From Faeciplasma avium (lineage in GTDB: Bacteria > Bacillota > Clostridia > Oscillospirales > Ruminococcaceae), in the NCBI GenBank assembly GCA_018713505.1, contig DVOL01000036.1:1-30016 (forward strand): a DNA stretch of 30,016 bases, given 5' to 3'. Within the stretch, counting starts at the first letter, position 1. Every line of letters starts with the position of its first letter. The position numbers and the translations under genes are program-made. Shown in pieces: positions 21,426 to 28,836 of the stretch. Under the pieces are notes generated by a model. That model searched no databases. It was not told the DNA's origin and was given only the letters and a program-made list of their open reading frames with translations.

Positions 21426-23129
21426 TCACTTTGCCAGTCTCATGGTTATCGTTCTTGTATGGACATCGTAGCCGGAGTTTGTTCCCATGAACTTCTTGTC
21501 GCAGGTGTATCTTGAGGAGTAGTTGGGAAGTATGCTTGCGTTGTAGATGCTTCTTGTGTAGTTGGCGTTGTACTCCTCGTACAGCTCGACGGTGGCAAAT
21601 CTTATCGAGAACATCTCGTAGTCTCCGCCTCTTGCGACTGCCTCCTCGGTAGCCTTCTCTACCATCCTCTCAGCCTCGCTCAGGCTCTCGGCGTAGTAGC
21701 CGTTGACCTTGTACCAGTTGAGGGTCTCGGAGGTCGCAGAGGGCACATTGAAGAACTGCATATCAAATACCTGGCAGTGAGTCTCATGCATGAACTGGTC
21801 TGTGACCATGAAGAACTCGTAGCCGACAAGGTTGCTGGCGACGGCTGTCTGACCGGGCTTATCGTCCCAGGTCGGGTCGATGTTGTACCATCTTCCGTCC
21901 GCCTTGACCTTAACCCATACATGCTTGGCGGAGGCGTCGTAGCCGAGTCCGCTTCCTACGCACATCACGGTGTCAAAGCCTGCCCTTGAAAGCAGGTAGA
22001 AAAGACCCTTTGCGTAGCCAAGACAGGTCGCCCTGCCGTCGACTATCGAGCCGTATGCGGACGCTACCCACAAATCATTTCTTCCGGCGTAGTTGTCGGA
22101 GCTGGAATCGCAGCCCTCGATGAATCTGTCGTGGATGTATAAAATCTTGTCGTAATCCGACCAGGAGCTTCTAACTCCGCTTAGGATGCTGTCCGCTGCG
22201 GACCTAAGCTCCTCCATCATCCTGGCGTCCTCCGCAGAGGAGCTGGTGTAGTAGTCTACCGAGAGGGAGATTATTCCCTGGTTATACGCCGATACATTGT
22301 AGCTGGGTATCCTCTCGACATAGCAGTACTCCACCGCAATAAGGGGGGTTATGAGGTTCATGAAATCGTCGACCTCGTCCCTTGGGATATAGGAGGAATC
22401 TATGTAGATATCGGTCTCGTGGTTTGCAAGACCCTGAGCTATTGCGTTTACAGCGTCGGCATAGCCCTGGGACTTCATCAGGCTGAGCATATAATCCCAG
22501 CCGCTGTCGCTCGCCCAGCTTCCGTAGTTTATGCTGATGTTGCCGGAGCTGCCGGTGTTGGAGCCGTCCTCGTCCAAAACGACATCGCCGTCCTCGTCCA
22601 AAACGACATCGCCGTCCCCGTCGTCTGCGGGCTGAGTGCTGGAGGGGACCTTGTCTGTAAGGTATGCGTTGCTGACAAAGCCTACCTCGCCTCTGTAGTC
22701 AACTCTGTACCAGCCGGTGGACGCCCTTCCCGTTACGGCTACAGACTCGTTTTTACTAAGTCCGCCGATTCTGTCATAGCTTGCGCTGGGTCCTACTCTT
22801 ACATTTACGGCGTCGGTTGCGTACATCGTCAGAGACAGCTCCTCGACGGTGTAGCTGTCCTCATCCTCGGTGGTGGTAGGAGTGGGAGTTGTCTCCGGCT
22901 CGGTTTGAGTGGGAGGCGGAGTAGTCGTCGGCTCGGTGGTTGTTGTGGGTGCGGGAGTGGTTGTCGGCTCGGTGGTGGTGACGGGTGCGGGAGTGGTTGC
23001 AGGAGCCGATTCGCTGATGTCAGGGGTGACCTGGGGATTTTCCTCTACCTTCTTGCCGCAGGCTGCCAGAACGCTCACCGACATCACGGCCGCAAGGACA
23101 AGGCACAGAAATCTCTTTGCTTTGCTCAT
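21426..23129 (-). CDS. Lipoprotein with SH3b and transglutaminase-like domains
   Basis: The 567-aa protein starts MSKAKRFLCLVLAAVMSVSV and has lipobox LAAC, with lipid Cys24. A Thr/Pro/Glu linker (about residues 34-90) is a wall-spanning spacer. A bacterial SH3 domain follows (NVRVGPSASYDRIGGLSKNE and WYRVDYRGEVGFVSNAYL, about 104-160), then an acidic 8-residue repeat and the transglutaminase-like domain. Its catalytic triad is Cys369 in GRATCLGYAKG, His403 in AKHVWVKVK and Asp418 in NIDPTWDD. SH3b domains often bind peptidoglycan, so action on the cell wall is likely. The fold includes cross-linkers and proteases, and substrate is unknown. GGAGGTAGAAAGA precedes the ATG. A related gene lies just upstream. 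Confidence 0.85.
   Translation of the reverse strand: MSKAKRFLCLVLAAVMSVSVLAACGKKVEENPQVTPDISESAPATTPAPVTTTEPTTTPAPTTTTEPTTTPPPTQTEPETTPTPTTTEDEDSYTVEELSLTMYATDAVNVRVGPSASYDRIGGLSKNESVAVTGRASTGWYRVDYRGEVGFVSNAYLTDKVPSSTQPADDGDGDVVLDEDGDVVLDEDGSNTGSSGNISINYGSWASDSGWDYMLSLMKSQGYADAVNAIAQGLANHETDIYIDSSYIPRDEVDDFMNLITPLIAVEYCYVERIPSYNVSAYNQGIISLSVDYYTSSSAEDARMMEELRSAADSILSGVRSSWSDYDKILYIHDRFIEGCDSSSDNYAGRNDLWVASAYGSIVDGRATCLGYAKGLFYLLSRAGFDTVMCVGSGLGYDASAKHVWVKVKADGRWYNIDPTWDDKPGQTAVASNLVGYEFFMVTDQFMHETHCQVFDMQFFNVPSATSETLNWYKVNGYYAESLSEAERMVEKATEEAVARGGDYEMFSIRFATVELYEEYNANYTRSIYNASILPNYSSRYTCDKKFMGTNSGYDVHTRTITMRLAK
22566..22613 (-). repeat. Two perfect 24-bp tandem repeats inside a gene
   Basis: The 24-bp unit occurs twice (22566-22589, 22590-22613) with a partial third copy after it, encoding DGDVVLDE twice. 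It keeps the reading frame of the SH3b/transglutaminase-like lipoprotein. Such repeats change copy number by slippage, so the linker length may vary between strains. Confidence 0.85.
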
Positions 23130-23156
23130 TCTTTCTACCTCCAAATATATTCTTGG

Positions 23157-24506
23157 TTAATCGAGATATTTTATAGTGATGGTAAGTGTCCCTATCTCCT
23201 CCTTGAGGCTCCTCGACCAGCTTCCTGTGTCTATCGCCGCCCCGGTCTGGGCTGCCGCCTCCTTTAGTATTTCCTCAAACATAGAGGGCGAATAGATGTC
23301 GGCAAGCTCCTCGCCGTCCTCCATTCTAAGGTATATGAACTGCCTGCCCTCGCTGGCGGCAGCTATTGCCTGCTCGGTGAGGATTCTTCTGACATCCTCC
23401 TCGTTTTCAGCCCAGTAGCCTACCTGACGGTAGTAGTTAAGCTCGGTTCCCTCGGCGACGGGGACCTCGTAGTAGCTGCTGTCGTACTTTTTCTCATGGT
23501 CCCTTAGGATAAGCTCGTCTGTAACGAGGAAGTATTCATAGCCTATGAAATCCTCCTCCTTCTTGTCCTGAGGGTCGTCCCAGGTGGGGTCTATGGCGTA
23601 CCATTCGCCGTCAAGCCTGACATAGCACCACTTGTGCTTTATCGAGGGCTCGCTGCCCTCTCCGGTTGCGAACATCGTCTCAAAGCCGGCTCTTGAAAGC
23701 AGAAGATGCATACCGTCCGCATAGCCCTGACAGGTCGCCCTGCCCTCTACTATGGAGCCAAACGCAGTGAAGGGGCTGACGGCGTCCTCGCTGTAGGTGC
23801 AGTTGAGCACGAGGGTGTCGTGAAGGTATTTTATCTTCTCAAAGTCGCTGCCGTCCGGCATGCCGGCTATCATCTCGTCTAGCTTTTCGCCGAGAAGCCT
23901 GTTTCTTTCTGCCGCCTCATCCTCGTACTGAACGCTGTAGTTTATCGTAAGCCCTCTTACCATCCCCTCGTCGGTGACATGCAGCTGGAACCTGCTCTCG
24001 TAGTAGGAGTAGTACATCGCACAGTTGGCAAGAAGCTCCAAAAAGTCCTCAGCCTCCTCCCTCGGGAAGCCGACGCTCAGCGAGCAGTATACCTGAACAT
24101 CCCTTATGGCGTTCATGGCCTCGCCGAGGTTTATTTTAGTGGTATCGTCCAGCCTCTCCCAGACATACTGGATGCCGTTCTCGTAGATAAACTCATGCCC
24201 GAAGCTATAGTCCCAGCCCTCAGGGGGCTCCTCGTAGGATATCTGCCCGGACTGACCGCCTGCGCCGTCGTTGTCGCCGGCTTCATCCGGGACGGTCGGC
24301 GAGCTGTCCCCTCCGATAGGGGCGCTTGAATCCTCGGAGCCAGGCTGCTGATTCTCTCCGCCGGCGGGCTGGGTAGCAAGACCGCTTCCAGAGTCCTGCG
24401 GGTCGCCGCTGTTGATACTGGTACAGCCGGATGCGCCGATTGCCAGCGAAGCCGCCAGCATCAGCGTAATAAGCCTTTTTGCAAGGTTTAGATAGCTTTT
24501 TTTCAT
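23157..24506 (-). CDS. Transglutaminase-like lipoprotein
   Basis: The 449-aa protein starts MKKSYLNLAKRLITLMLAAS and has lipobox ASGC with Cys28. Residues 30-95 are a Gly/Ser/Pro-rich spacer. The transglutaminase-like core holds Cys259 (GRATCQGYADG), His291 (SIKHKWCYVRLDG) and Asp306 (AIDPTWDD). It shares YLHD-type segments and the triad with the downstream lipoprotein but has no SH3 domain. I chose the ATG at 24506 because the 29-residue longer frame lacks a signal peptide start and runs over the leader. The two genes are 27 bases apart and share one promoter and terminator. The ribosome-binding site lies inside a hairpin (24519-24538). Confidence 0.85.
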   Translation of the reverse strand: MKKSYLNLAKRLITLMLAASLAIGASGCTSINSGDPQDSGSGLATQPAGGENQQPGSEDSSAPIGGDSSPTVPDEAGDNDGAGGQSGQISYEEPPEGWDYSFGHEFIYENGIQYVWERLDDTTKINLGEAMNAIRDVQVYCSLSVGFPREEAEDFLELLANCAMYYSYYESRFQLHVTDEGMVRGLTINYSVQYEDEAAERNRLLGEKLDEMIAGMPDGSDFEKIKYLHDTLVLNCTYSEDAVSPFTAFGSIVEGRATCQGYADGMHLLLSRAGFETMFATGEGSEPSIKHKWCYVRLDGEWYAIDPTWDDPQDKKEEDFIGYEYFLVTDELILRDHEKKYDSSYYEVPVAEGTELNYYRQVGYWAENEEDVRRILTEQAIAAASEGRQFIYLRMEDGEELADIYSPSMFEEILKEAAAQTGAAIDTGSWSRSLKEEIGTLTITIKYLD

Positions 24507-24708
24507 GATATCACGAATCCTCTGCCAAGGTGCAGAGGTCTCCTTTCTTTTTTCTGACAGGATTCCCCGTCTACAGCGGCGTGAGGGTCCCACGCCCCTG
24601 CCAATCTATAATACAATCCGGGGACTGTTTGTATTGCGTTTCCCGAGCCGGAGCTAAAAGGTATTTTTAGGACAAAAGCTCCCGGCAGGGCTTCAGCCGT
24701 ATTATCAC
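24507..24708 (-). promoter_or_regulatory. Hairpin-rich 200-nt leader of the transglutaminase-like operon
   Basis: From a consensus promoter to the ATG there are four perfect stems in order: GGAGCT/AGCTCC (24682-24650), AATACAA/TTGTATT (24635-24610), GGCGTG/CACGCC (24596-24578) and CCTCTGC/GCAGAGG (24538-24519). The last one contains the AGAGG nearest the start codon, so it can hide the ribosome-binding site. A second AAAGGAG lies just upstream. I recognise no known riboswitch consensus. It is a candidate regulatory RNA. Confidence 0.5.
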
Positions 24709-24714
24709 ATGACT

Positions 24715-24743
24715 ATAATAACCCCAAATGCCGTTGTTGTCAA
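24715..24743 (-). promoter_or_regulatory. Strong sigma-A promoter of the transglutaminase-like operon
   Basis: The minus strand has consensus TTGACA (24743-24738), 17 bases, and TATTAT (24720-24715). The predicted start is near 24708. An A/T-rich stretch lies upstream of the -35. The stretch 24744-24802 back to the preceding stop has no convincing terminator. Confidence 0.8.
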
Positions 24744-24802
24744 CTAAAAAATACTTTTTCCCGCATGAAAACCCGAAGGGATATTTTTGCAGTCCGCCGC
24801 CG

Positions 24803-25735
24803 TCAGGCTGAGTCCCCGTCCGTAAGCCCGGACAGAGCCTTAGCCATAACCGAGGAAAGCCCGGCGTCGGGTCTTGAAAACGCCGAGATGTCAAGATATA
24901 TAACTCTTGCGGACTCAAGCCCGTCCTCTTCAATATCCCCCTCGAGGCTTGTATCGGCAAAGATTACCTCGGGGTAGAGGGAGATAATGTCCTGTGCGTC
25001 AAGATAGATGTCGCCGTCCTCGCCGACGGCATTTGAGCCGAACGCCGTCAGCATATTTGAGGCAAGGCTCCCGGAGGGCAAAAGCGTGTATCCCTCAGGG
25101 CTGTAGGACTCGATTATTGCAAACCGGCAGCTTATCCCTGCCGAGTAGGCGGAGTCCATAATCTTTTCAAGCTCGGAAAGCGCCGAGAGTGCGGCGTCCC
25201 TGAAATCCACCGCTCCGTAGAGCACCATCGAGAGGTTTATATACTCCTGACACAGCCCGGGGTAGCTGGAGGGGGTCTCAAGATATAGAGTCCTGACTCC
25301 CGCCTGTGACAGCCTTATCACATCGGCGGAGGCTATCGGCGACTGGGTCACCAAAAGCTCGGGGGCAAGCTCGATTATCCTGTCGATGTCGGGAAGCGCC
25401 GGGCTTCCTATCCTTTCAGGCTCTCCGGGACAGCTGCAGTAGTCGCTCACGGCGACAAGCCGCTCAGCCGCTCCCAAGTCCAAAAGCACGCTTGTTAGAG
25501 CCGGAGACAGCGAGGCTATGCTGCCGGGGGAGCTGTCAAAGCTCTCGCTCCCGAAGCTTACTGGGTAGTCGCTTTTCTCGGGGGGAGTATCATATTCAGC
25601 GCTGTCGCCGGTGACGGTCGCCATAGGTCTTATGTCGCTGCACCCAAAGGCGGCCAAAAGCGTGAAAAGGGCAAGAGTAAGGCTAAGCGTCCTTATAAGC
25701 CTCCCGCTTAATCCTTTAGGGATGGGTAGTTTCAT
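24803..25735 (-). CDS. ABC-type metal/cobalamin-like binding lipoprotein (BtuF/FhuD fold)
   Basis: The 310-aa protein starts MKLPIPKGLSGRLIRTLSLT and has signal peptide end AAFGC, a slightly unusual lipobox. It shows the helical-backbone binding-protein pattern of the BtuF/FhuD family: SIASLSPALTSVLLDLGAAE, RLVAVSDYCSCPGEPERIGS, LPDIDRIIELAPELLVTQSP, and a C-terminal half with ASNMLTAFGSNAV. No transport partner genes are beside it, so it would need a transporter encoded elsewhere. The start at 25735 overlaps the end of tsaD by 20 bases and follows TTGGAGGATATATGCG. A longer frame exists but lacks a signal peptide at its front. Confidence 0.82.
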   Translation of the reverse strand: MKLPIPKGLSGRLIRTLSLTLALFTLLAAFGCSDIRPMATVTGDSAEYDTPPEKSDYPVSFGSESFDSSPGSIASLSPALTSVLLDLGAAERLVAVSDYCSCPGEPERIGSPALPDIDRIIELAPELLVTQSPIASADVIRLSQAGVRTLYLETPSSYPGLCQEYINLSMVLYGAVDFRDAALSALSELEKIMDSAYSAGISCRFAIIESYSPEGYTLLPSGSLASNMLTAFGSNAVGEDGDIYLDAQDIISLYPEVIFADTSLEGDIEEDGLESARVIYLDISAFSRPDAGLSSVMAKALSGLTDGDSA

Positions 25736-26747
25736 CGCATATATCCTCCAAGGAAAGGGTTGCAAGGGCGTTAAGCTCTCCGCCTGCCCGCCTTCCCGCC
25801 AAAAAGTCGTAGTATCCCTGAGCGGCTATCATGACTCCGTTGTCGCCGCAGTAGCAGAGCTCCGGCATGAAAAGCTGATAACCTTTTTTATCGCACTCTT
25901 TTTTTATCCTTCTTCTGACCCCGGAGTTCGCCGCAACCCCTCCGGCAAGGGCGATTTTCGTATAGCCAAGCTCTCCGGCGGCAAGCATGAGCTTCTCGCT
26001 CAGAATGTCGGCTACGGTTTTCTGGAAGGATGCGGCAACCGCATTGACATCAGGCTCCTCGCCCCTCTGCTTTAGGTTGTGTATAAGATTTATCACGGCG
26101 GTTTTCAGCCCGGAGAAGCTAAAGTCAAGGTCGGAGCCTTCAACCCTGGGGTGCGGCAGGGTATAGAGCGAGCTTTTCCCTTTTTTTGCCGCCTCGTCGA
26201 GGTATTTTCCTCCGGGGTAGGGAAATCCAAGAGTCCTTGCTACCTTGTCGTAGCACTCGCCGACGGCGTCGTCTCTCGTCCTGCCGACAACCCTCCAGCT
26301 GGAGTAATCCCTTACCTCCACAAGATGGGTATGCCCTCCGCTTATGACAAGGCAGAGGTACGGCGGAGTCAGCCCGGGATGGGTGATGTAATTCGCCGCC
26401 ATATGCCCGGCTATGTGGTGGACCGGCACAAGAGGCTTGCCGCTTGCCGCAGAAAGTCCCTTGGCGTAGCTGACGCCGACAAGGAGCGCCCCTATCAGCC
26501 CGGGAGCATAGGTTACGGCTATTGCGTCTATATCCTCAAGACCGAGCCCCGCCCCGGACAGAGCCTCGTCCACAACGCCGCAGATATTCTCGCAGTGCCT
26601 TCTTGAGGCTATCTCCGGCACCACTCCGCCGTAGAGCCTCTGCTCGTCTATCTGCGAGGCGACTGCATTTGAAAGAGCTGTTCTTCCGTCCTCGACTACG
26701 GCTGCCGCCGTCTCGTCGCAGGAGCTTTCTATTCCTAGTATCCTCAA
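25716..26747 (-). CDS. tsaD: tRNA N6-threonylcarbamoyladenosine transferase TsaD (TTG start)
   Basis: TsaD, with TsaB and TsaE, transfers the threonylcarbamoyl group to A37 of ANN-decoding tRNAs. The 343-aa protein has the ASKHA fold: MRILGIESSCDETAAAVVED, GGVVPEIASRRHCENI, the metal-binding HHIAGHMAANY with His111 and His115, and SGGHTHLVEV. Near the C-terminus it reads ALAGGVAANSGVRRRI. The start codon is TTG at 26747 after GGGAGGTATTAAGGA. The stop of rimI overlaps it. TsaB, normally next to RimI, is not seen in this window. Confidence 0.96.
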   Translation of the reverse strand: MRILGIESSCDETAAAVVEDGRTALSNAVASQIDEQRLYGGVVPEIASRRHCENICGVVDEALSGAGLGLEDIDAIAVTYAPGLIGALLVGVSYAKGLSAASGKPLVPVHHIAGHMAANYITHPGLTPPYLCLVISGGHTHLVEVRDYSSWRVVGRTRDDAVGECYDKVARTLGFPYPGGKYLDEAAKKGKSSLYTLPHPRVEGSDLDFSFSGLKTAVINLIHNLKQRGEEPDVNAVAASFQKTVADILSEKLMLAAGELGYTKIALAGGVAANSGVRRRIKKECDKKGYQLFMPELCYCGDNGVMIAAQGYYDFLAGRRAGGELNALATLSLEDICDETTHP

Positions 26748-27232
26748 TCCTTAATACCTCCCGTGCCGTCCGGGGCTTTTTTACCGTCCACGGCTCTTGT
26801 CATCAGGACGGCGTCCTCTACCGGCGTTGTGTAGTATTCCTTTCTTATGCCGACGGGATAAAAGCCAAGCGAGCGGTAAAGCTCTATGGCAGGGAGATTT
26901 CCCGCCCTGACCTCAAGATAGGACTCCCTGCAGCCGTCAAGAAGCGCACAAAGAAGCGCCCTTGCTATTCCTCTTCTTCTAAGGCTTATGTCCACCGCAA
27001 CCGAGTCGACAAAAAGCTCGCAGGGAGCATCCCCATCGTAAATCACGGTGGCTGCGGCATAGCCTGCGACCTCGCCGCCGATATCCGCTATCAGGACGGG
27101 AAGCTCCCTTTTCCCGAGGCGGTACAAAAAGTCCTCCCGGCTCCACCTCTCCGAGCCGAAGCACTGCTCCTCCAGCCTCATTATGCCGTCTATATCCCTT
27201 TTTTCAATGCTCCTTATCCTCGGACGCTGCAT
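26744..27232 (-). CDS. rimI: Ribosomal protein S18-alanine N-acetyltransferase RimI-like
   Basis: The 162-aa GNAT protein begins MQRPRIRSIEKRDIDGIMRL. It has the acetyl-CoA loop RRRGIARALL and the segment LEVRAGNLPAIELYRSLGFY, the classic RimI pattern. It ends with a short charged tail. RimI acetylates the N-terminal alanine of S18 in E. coli and is typically found next to tsaD and tsaB in Firmicutes. The first ATG overlaps the end of rsmI by 29 bases. No better ribosome-binding site is visible, so translation is probably coupled. Another GNAT substrate cannot be excluded. Confidence 0.88.
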   Translation of the reverse strand: MQRPRIRSIEKRDIDGIMRLEEQCFGSERWSREDFLYRLGKRELPVLIADIGGEVAGYAAATVIYDGDAPCELFVDSVAVDISLRRRGIARALLCALLDGCRESYLEVRAGNLPAIELYRSLGFYPVGIRKEYYTTPVEDAVLMTRAVDGKKAPDGTGGIKD

Positions 27233-28067
27233 CTGTTTTATCCTCCAAAAGAAGGCTGTAAAGCCTGCTCTTTGTCATCCCGGACTCCCTAGCAGCCTCC
27301 CGGCAGGCGTCGGTAGGTCTTACGCCGCCGGCTATAAGCTCCTTCACCCTTGCAAGAGCGTCCTCCTCGGTCATCCTTTCTTCCTTTTTCTCATGATAAC
27401 CCTCCACAATCAGGACATACTCTCCTCTTGGAGGGTTGTCCTCGTTATAAAGGGTGACGGCGCTGTCAAGAGTCGTCCTTATGATCTCCTCATGGAGCTT
27501 TGTAAGCTCCCTGCAGATGGTTATTTTCCTGTCCGAAAGGAAAAGGCGCAGGTCCTCAAGGGTTGCCGCCAGCTTATGCGGGGCCTCGTAGAAGATCAGG
27601 GTCCTTGGCTCCCTGGCACATTCCTCAAGACGCTCCCTCCTCGACCTTTTTGCAACCGACAAAAAGCCCTCGAAGGCAAATCTCGAGGTGTCAAGCCCGC
27701 TTACCGCCAGAGCCGCAACCAGAGCGGAGGGACCGGGTATGACCTGAGTCTCGATTCCGTTTTCTGCACAGAGCCTCACAAGGTCCTCCCCGGGGTCGGA
27801 GATGCAGGGCATGCCGGCGTCCGTCACGACAGCGCAGCTCTCGCCTGCCATTATCCGCTTGAAGATAATCTCCCCGGAGTATTTGTGGTTATGCTCGTGA
27901 TAGCTCACCATCGGCTTTTTTATCTTGAAATAGTTTAAAAGCTTTAAGGTGACCCTTGTGTCCTCGGCGGCGATGAAGTCGACGCCTTCAAGGGTCTTAA
28001 CTGCACGGAAACTCATGTCTCCCAGGTTTCCTATCGGCGTCCCGACAATATACAGCCTGCCAGACAT
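27204..28067 (-). CDS. rsmI: 16S rRNA (cytidine1402-2'-O)-methyltransferase RsmI
   Basis: RsmI methylates C1402 in the P-site decoding region of 16S rRNA using S-adenosylmethionine. The 287-aa protein starts MSGRLYIVGTPIGNLGDMSF, and the SAM-binding pattern is seen in AAEDTRVTLKLLNYF, VTDAGMPCISDPGEDLV, VIPGPSALVAALAVSGL and FYEAPHKLAATLEDL. A basic C-terminal domain follows (about 235-280). Length is typical. The ATG is 16 bases after the preceding methyltransferase gene. Confidence 0.95.
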   Translation of the reverse strand: MSGRLYIVGTPIGNLGDMSFRAVKTLEGVDFIAAEDTRVTLKLLNYFKIKKPMVSYHEHNHKYSGEIIFKRIMAGESCAVVTDAGMPCISDPGEDLVRLCAENGIETQVIPGPSALVAALAVSGLDTSRFAFEGFLSVAKRSRRERLEECAREPRTLIFYEAPHKLAATLEDLRLFLSDRKITICRELTKLHEEIIRTTLDSAVTLYNEDNPPRGEYVLIVEGYHEKKEERMTEEDALARVKELIAGGVRPTDACREAARESGMTKSRLYSLLLEDKTDAASEDKEH

Positions 28068-28083
28068 TCTAAAATCACCCTTT

Positions 28084-28836
28084 TCATCCTAGCTTGTAGA
28101 TTCTTTTCATCTCGTCGGAATACTCCCCGTTATCGCCCATGACTATCAGAGGAGGCTCTATTTTCATAAAGCTGGAGCCGCCCAGCCTGCCCTCCGCCAA
28201 GATAAGCCACGGCGGGCTGGAGGCTGTCTTGTGGACAGTTCTTAGCCTCTTTGGCTCTATTTTGCACTCACGCATGGCAAAAAAGATGTCGCTTAATCTC
28301 TCGGGGCGGTTGCAAAGGCAGAGCCTCCCTCCGAATTTTAAAGACCTTTTTGCCGCCCTGCATACATCCAGGATGTCGCACATGGTCTCATGCCTTGCTA
28401 TGACGGCGGCAGGGTCCCTGCTCTTGATTCCTGCGTTGTCCTGCTTGTAGGGAGGGTTGCAGACCACGACATCCAAGGGCTCAGGGCTTTTAAACTCCCT
28501 TAAATCCCCGTGAACCGGGACTATTCCCCGTCCCCCTGAGCGCTCCACCGAGACGGCAAGCTGGCTGTACGCCATATCCTGAAGCTCGACGGCGTAGATT
28601 CTTCTTGGCTGAAAGTCCCTGGCCATCAAAAGGGCGACGATTCCGTTGCCGGAGCAAAGGTCGGCGGCGATATCCTTTTTTCTGGGAGATGCGAAGTCGG
28701 CGAGCAAAAAGGCGTCCGTCCCGAAGCGGTGCTCCCTTGAGACTGCGGCAAAAAAGCCTTCCCTTAGGTCCTCCAGCCTGAAGCCTCCCGAAAAGCGGCT
28801 CACGCCGTCAGACCCGATTTTATCAGCCCCGCTCAT
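28084..28836 (-). CDS. TrmN6/YfiC-type tRNA(Val) adenine37-N6 methyltransferase
   Basis: This class-I methyltransferase has the SAM motif DLCSGNGIV (about 59-67) and the catalytic NPPY at about 127-130 (VVVCNPPYKQDNAG), typical of N6-adenine enzymes. The family includes TrmN6, which methylates A37 of tRNA-Val in E. coli. Substrate assignment here is by family. I chose the ATG at 28836 (250 aa). GGAGG lies 12 bases before it, and a longer frame would start further inside dusB without a ribosome-binding site. The gene overlaps dusB by 14 bases and precedes rsmI, a common Firmicute order. Confidence 0.88.
   Translation of the reverse strand: MSGADKIGSDGVSRFSGGFRLEDLREGFFAAVSREHRFGTDAFLLADFASPRKKDIAADLCSGNGIVALLMARDFQPRRIYAVELQDMAYSQLAVSVERSGGRGIVPVHGDLREFKSPEPLDVVVCNPPYKQDNAGIKSRDPAAVIARHETMCDILDVCRAAKRSLKFGGRLCLCNRPERLSDIFFAMRECKIEPKRLRTVHKTASSPPWLILAEGRLGGSSFMKIEPPLIVMGDNGEYSDEMKRIYKLG

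Noticed and set aside
22566..22613. Short tandem repeats considered as a CRISPR array
   Set aside because: There are only two contiguous units without spacers, and they are in frame within a lipoprotein gene.
22419..23267. A 282-codon plus-strand frame opposite the lipoprotein genes
   Set aside because: It is the antisense shadow of the Thr/Pro-rich and SH3b regions. Its composition simply mirrors the repeats, and it has no ribosome-binding site.
24744..24802. Short CCC-TTC-GGG-TTTT hairpin after the BtuF-like gene considered as a terminator
   Set aside because: The stem is only 3 bp, too weak to support a terminator call.
26522..27292. A 256-codon plus-strand frame opposite rimI and tsaD
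   Set aside because: It is antisense to two well-supported genes. The product is Arg/Ser/Leu-rich with no recognisable domain.
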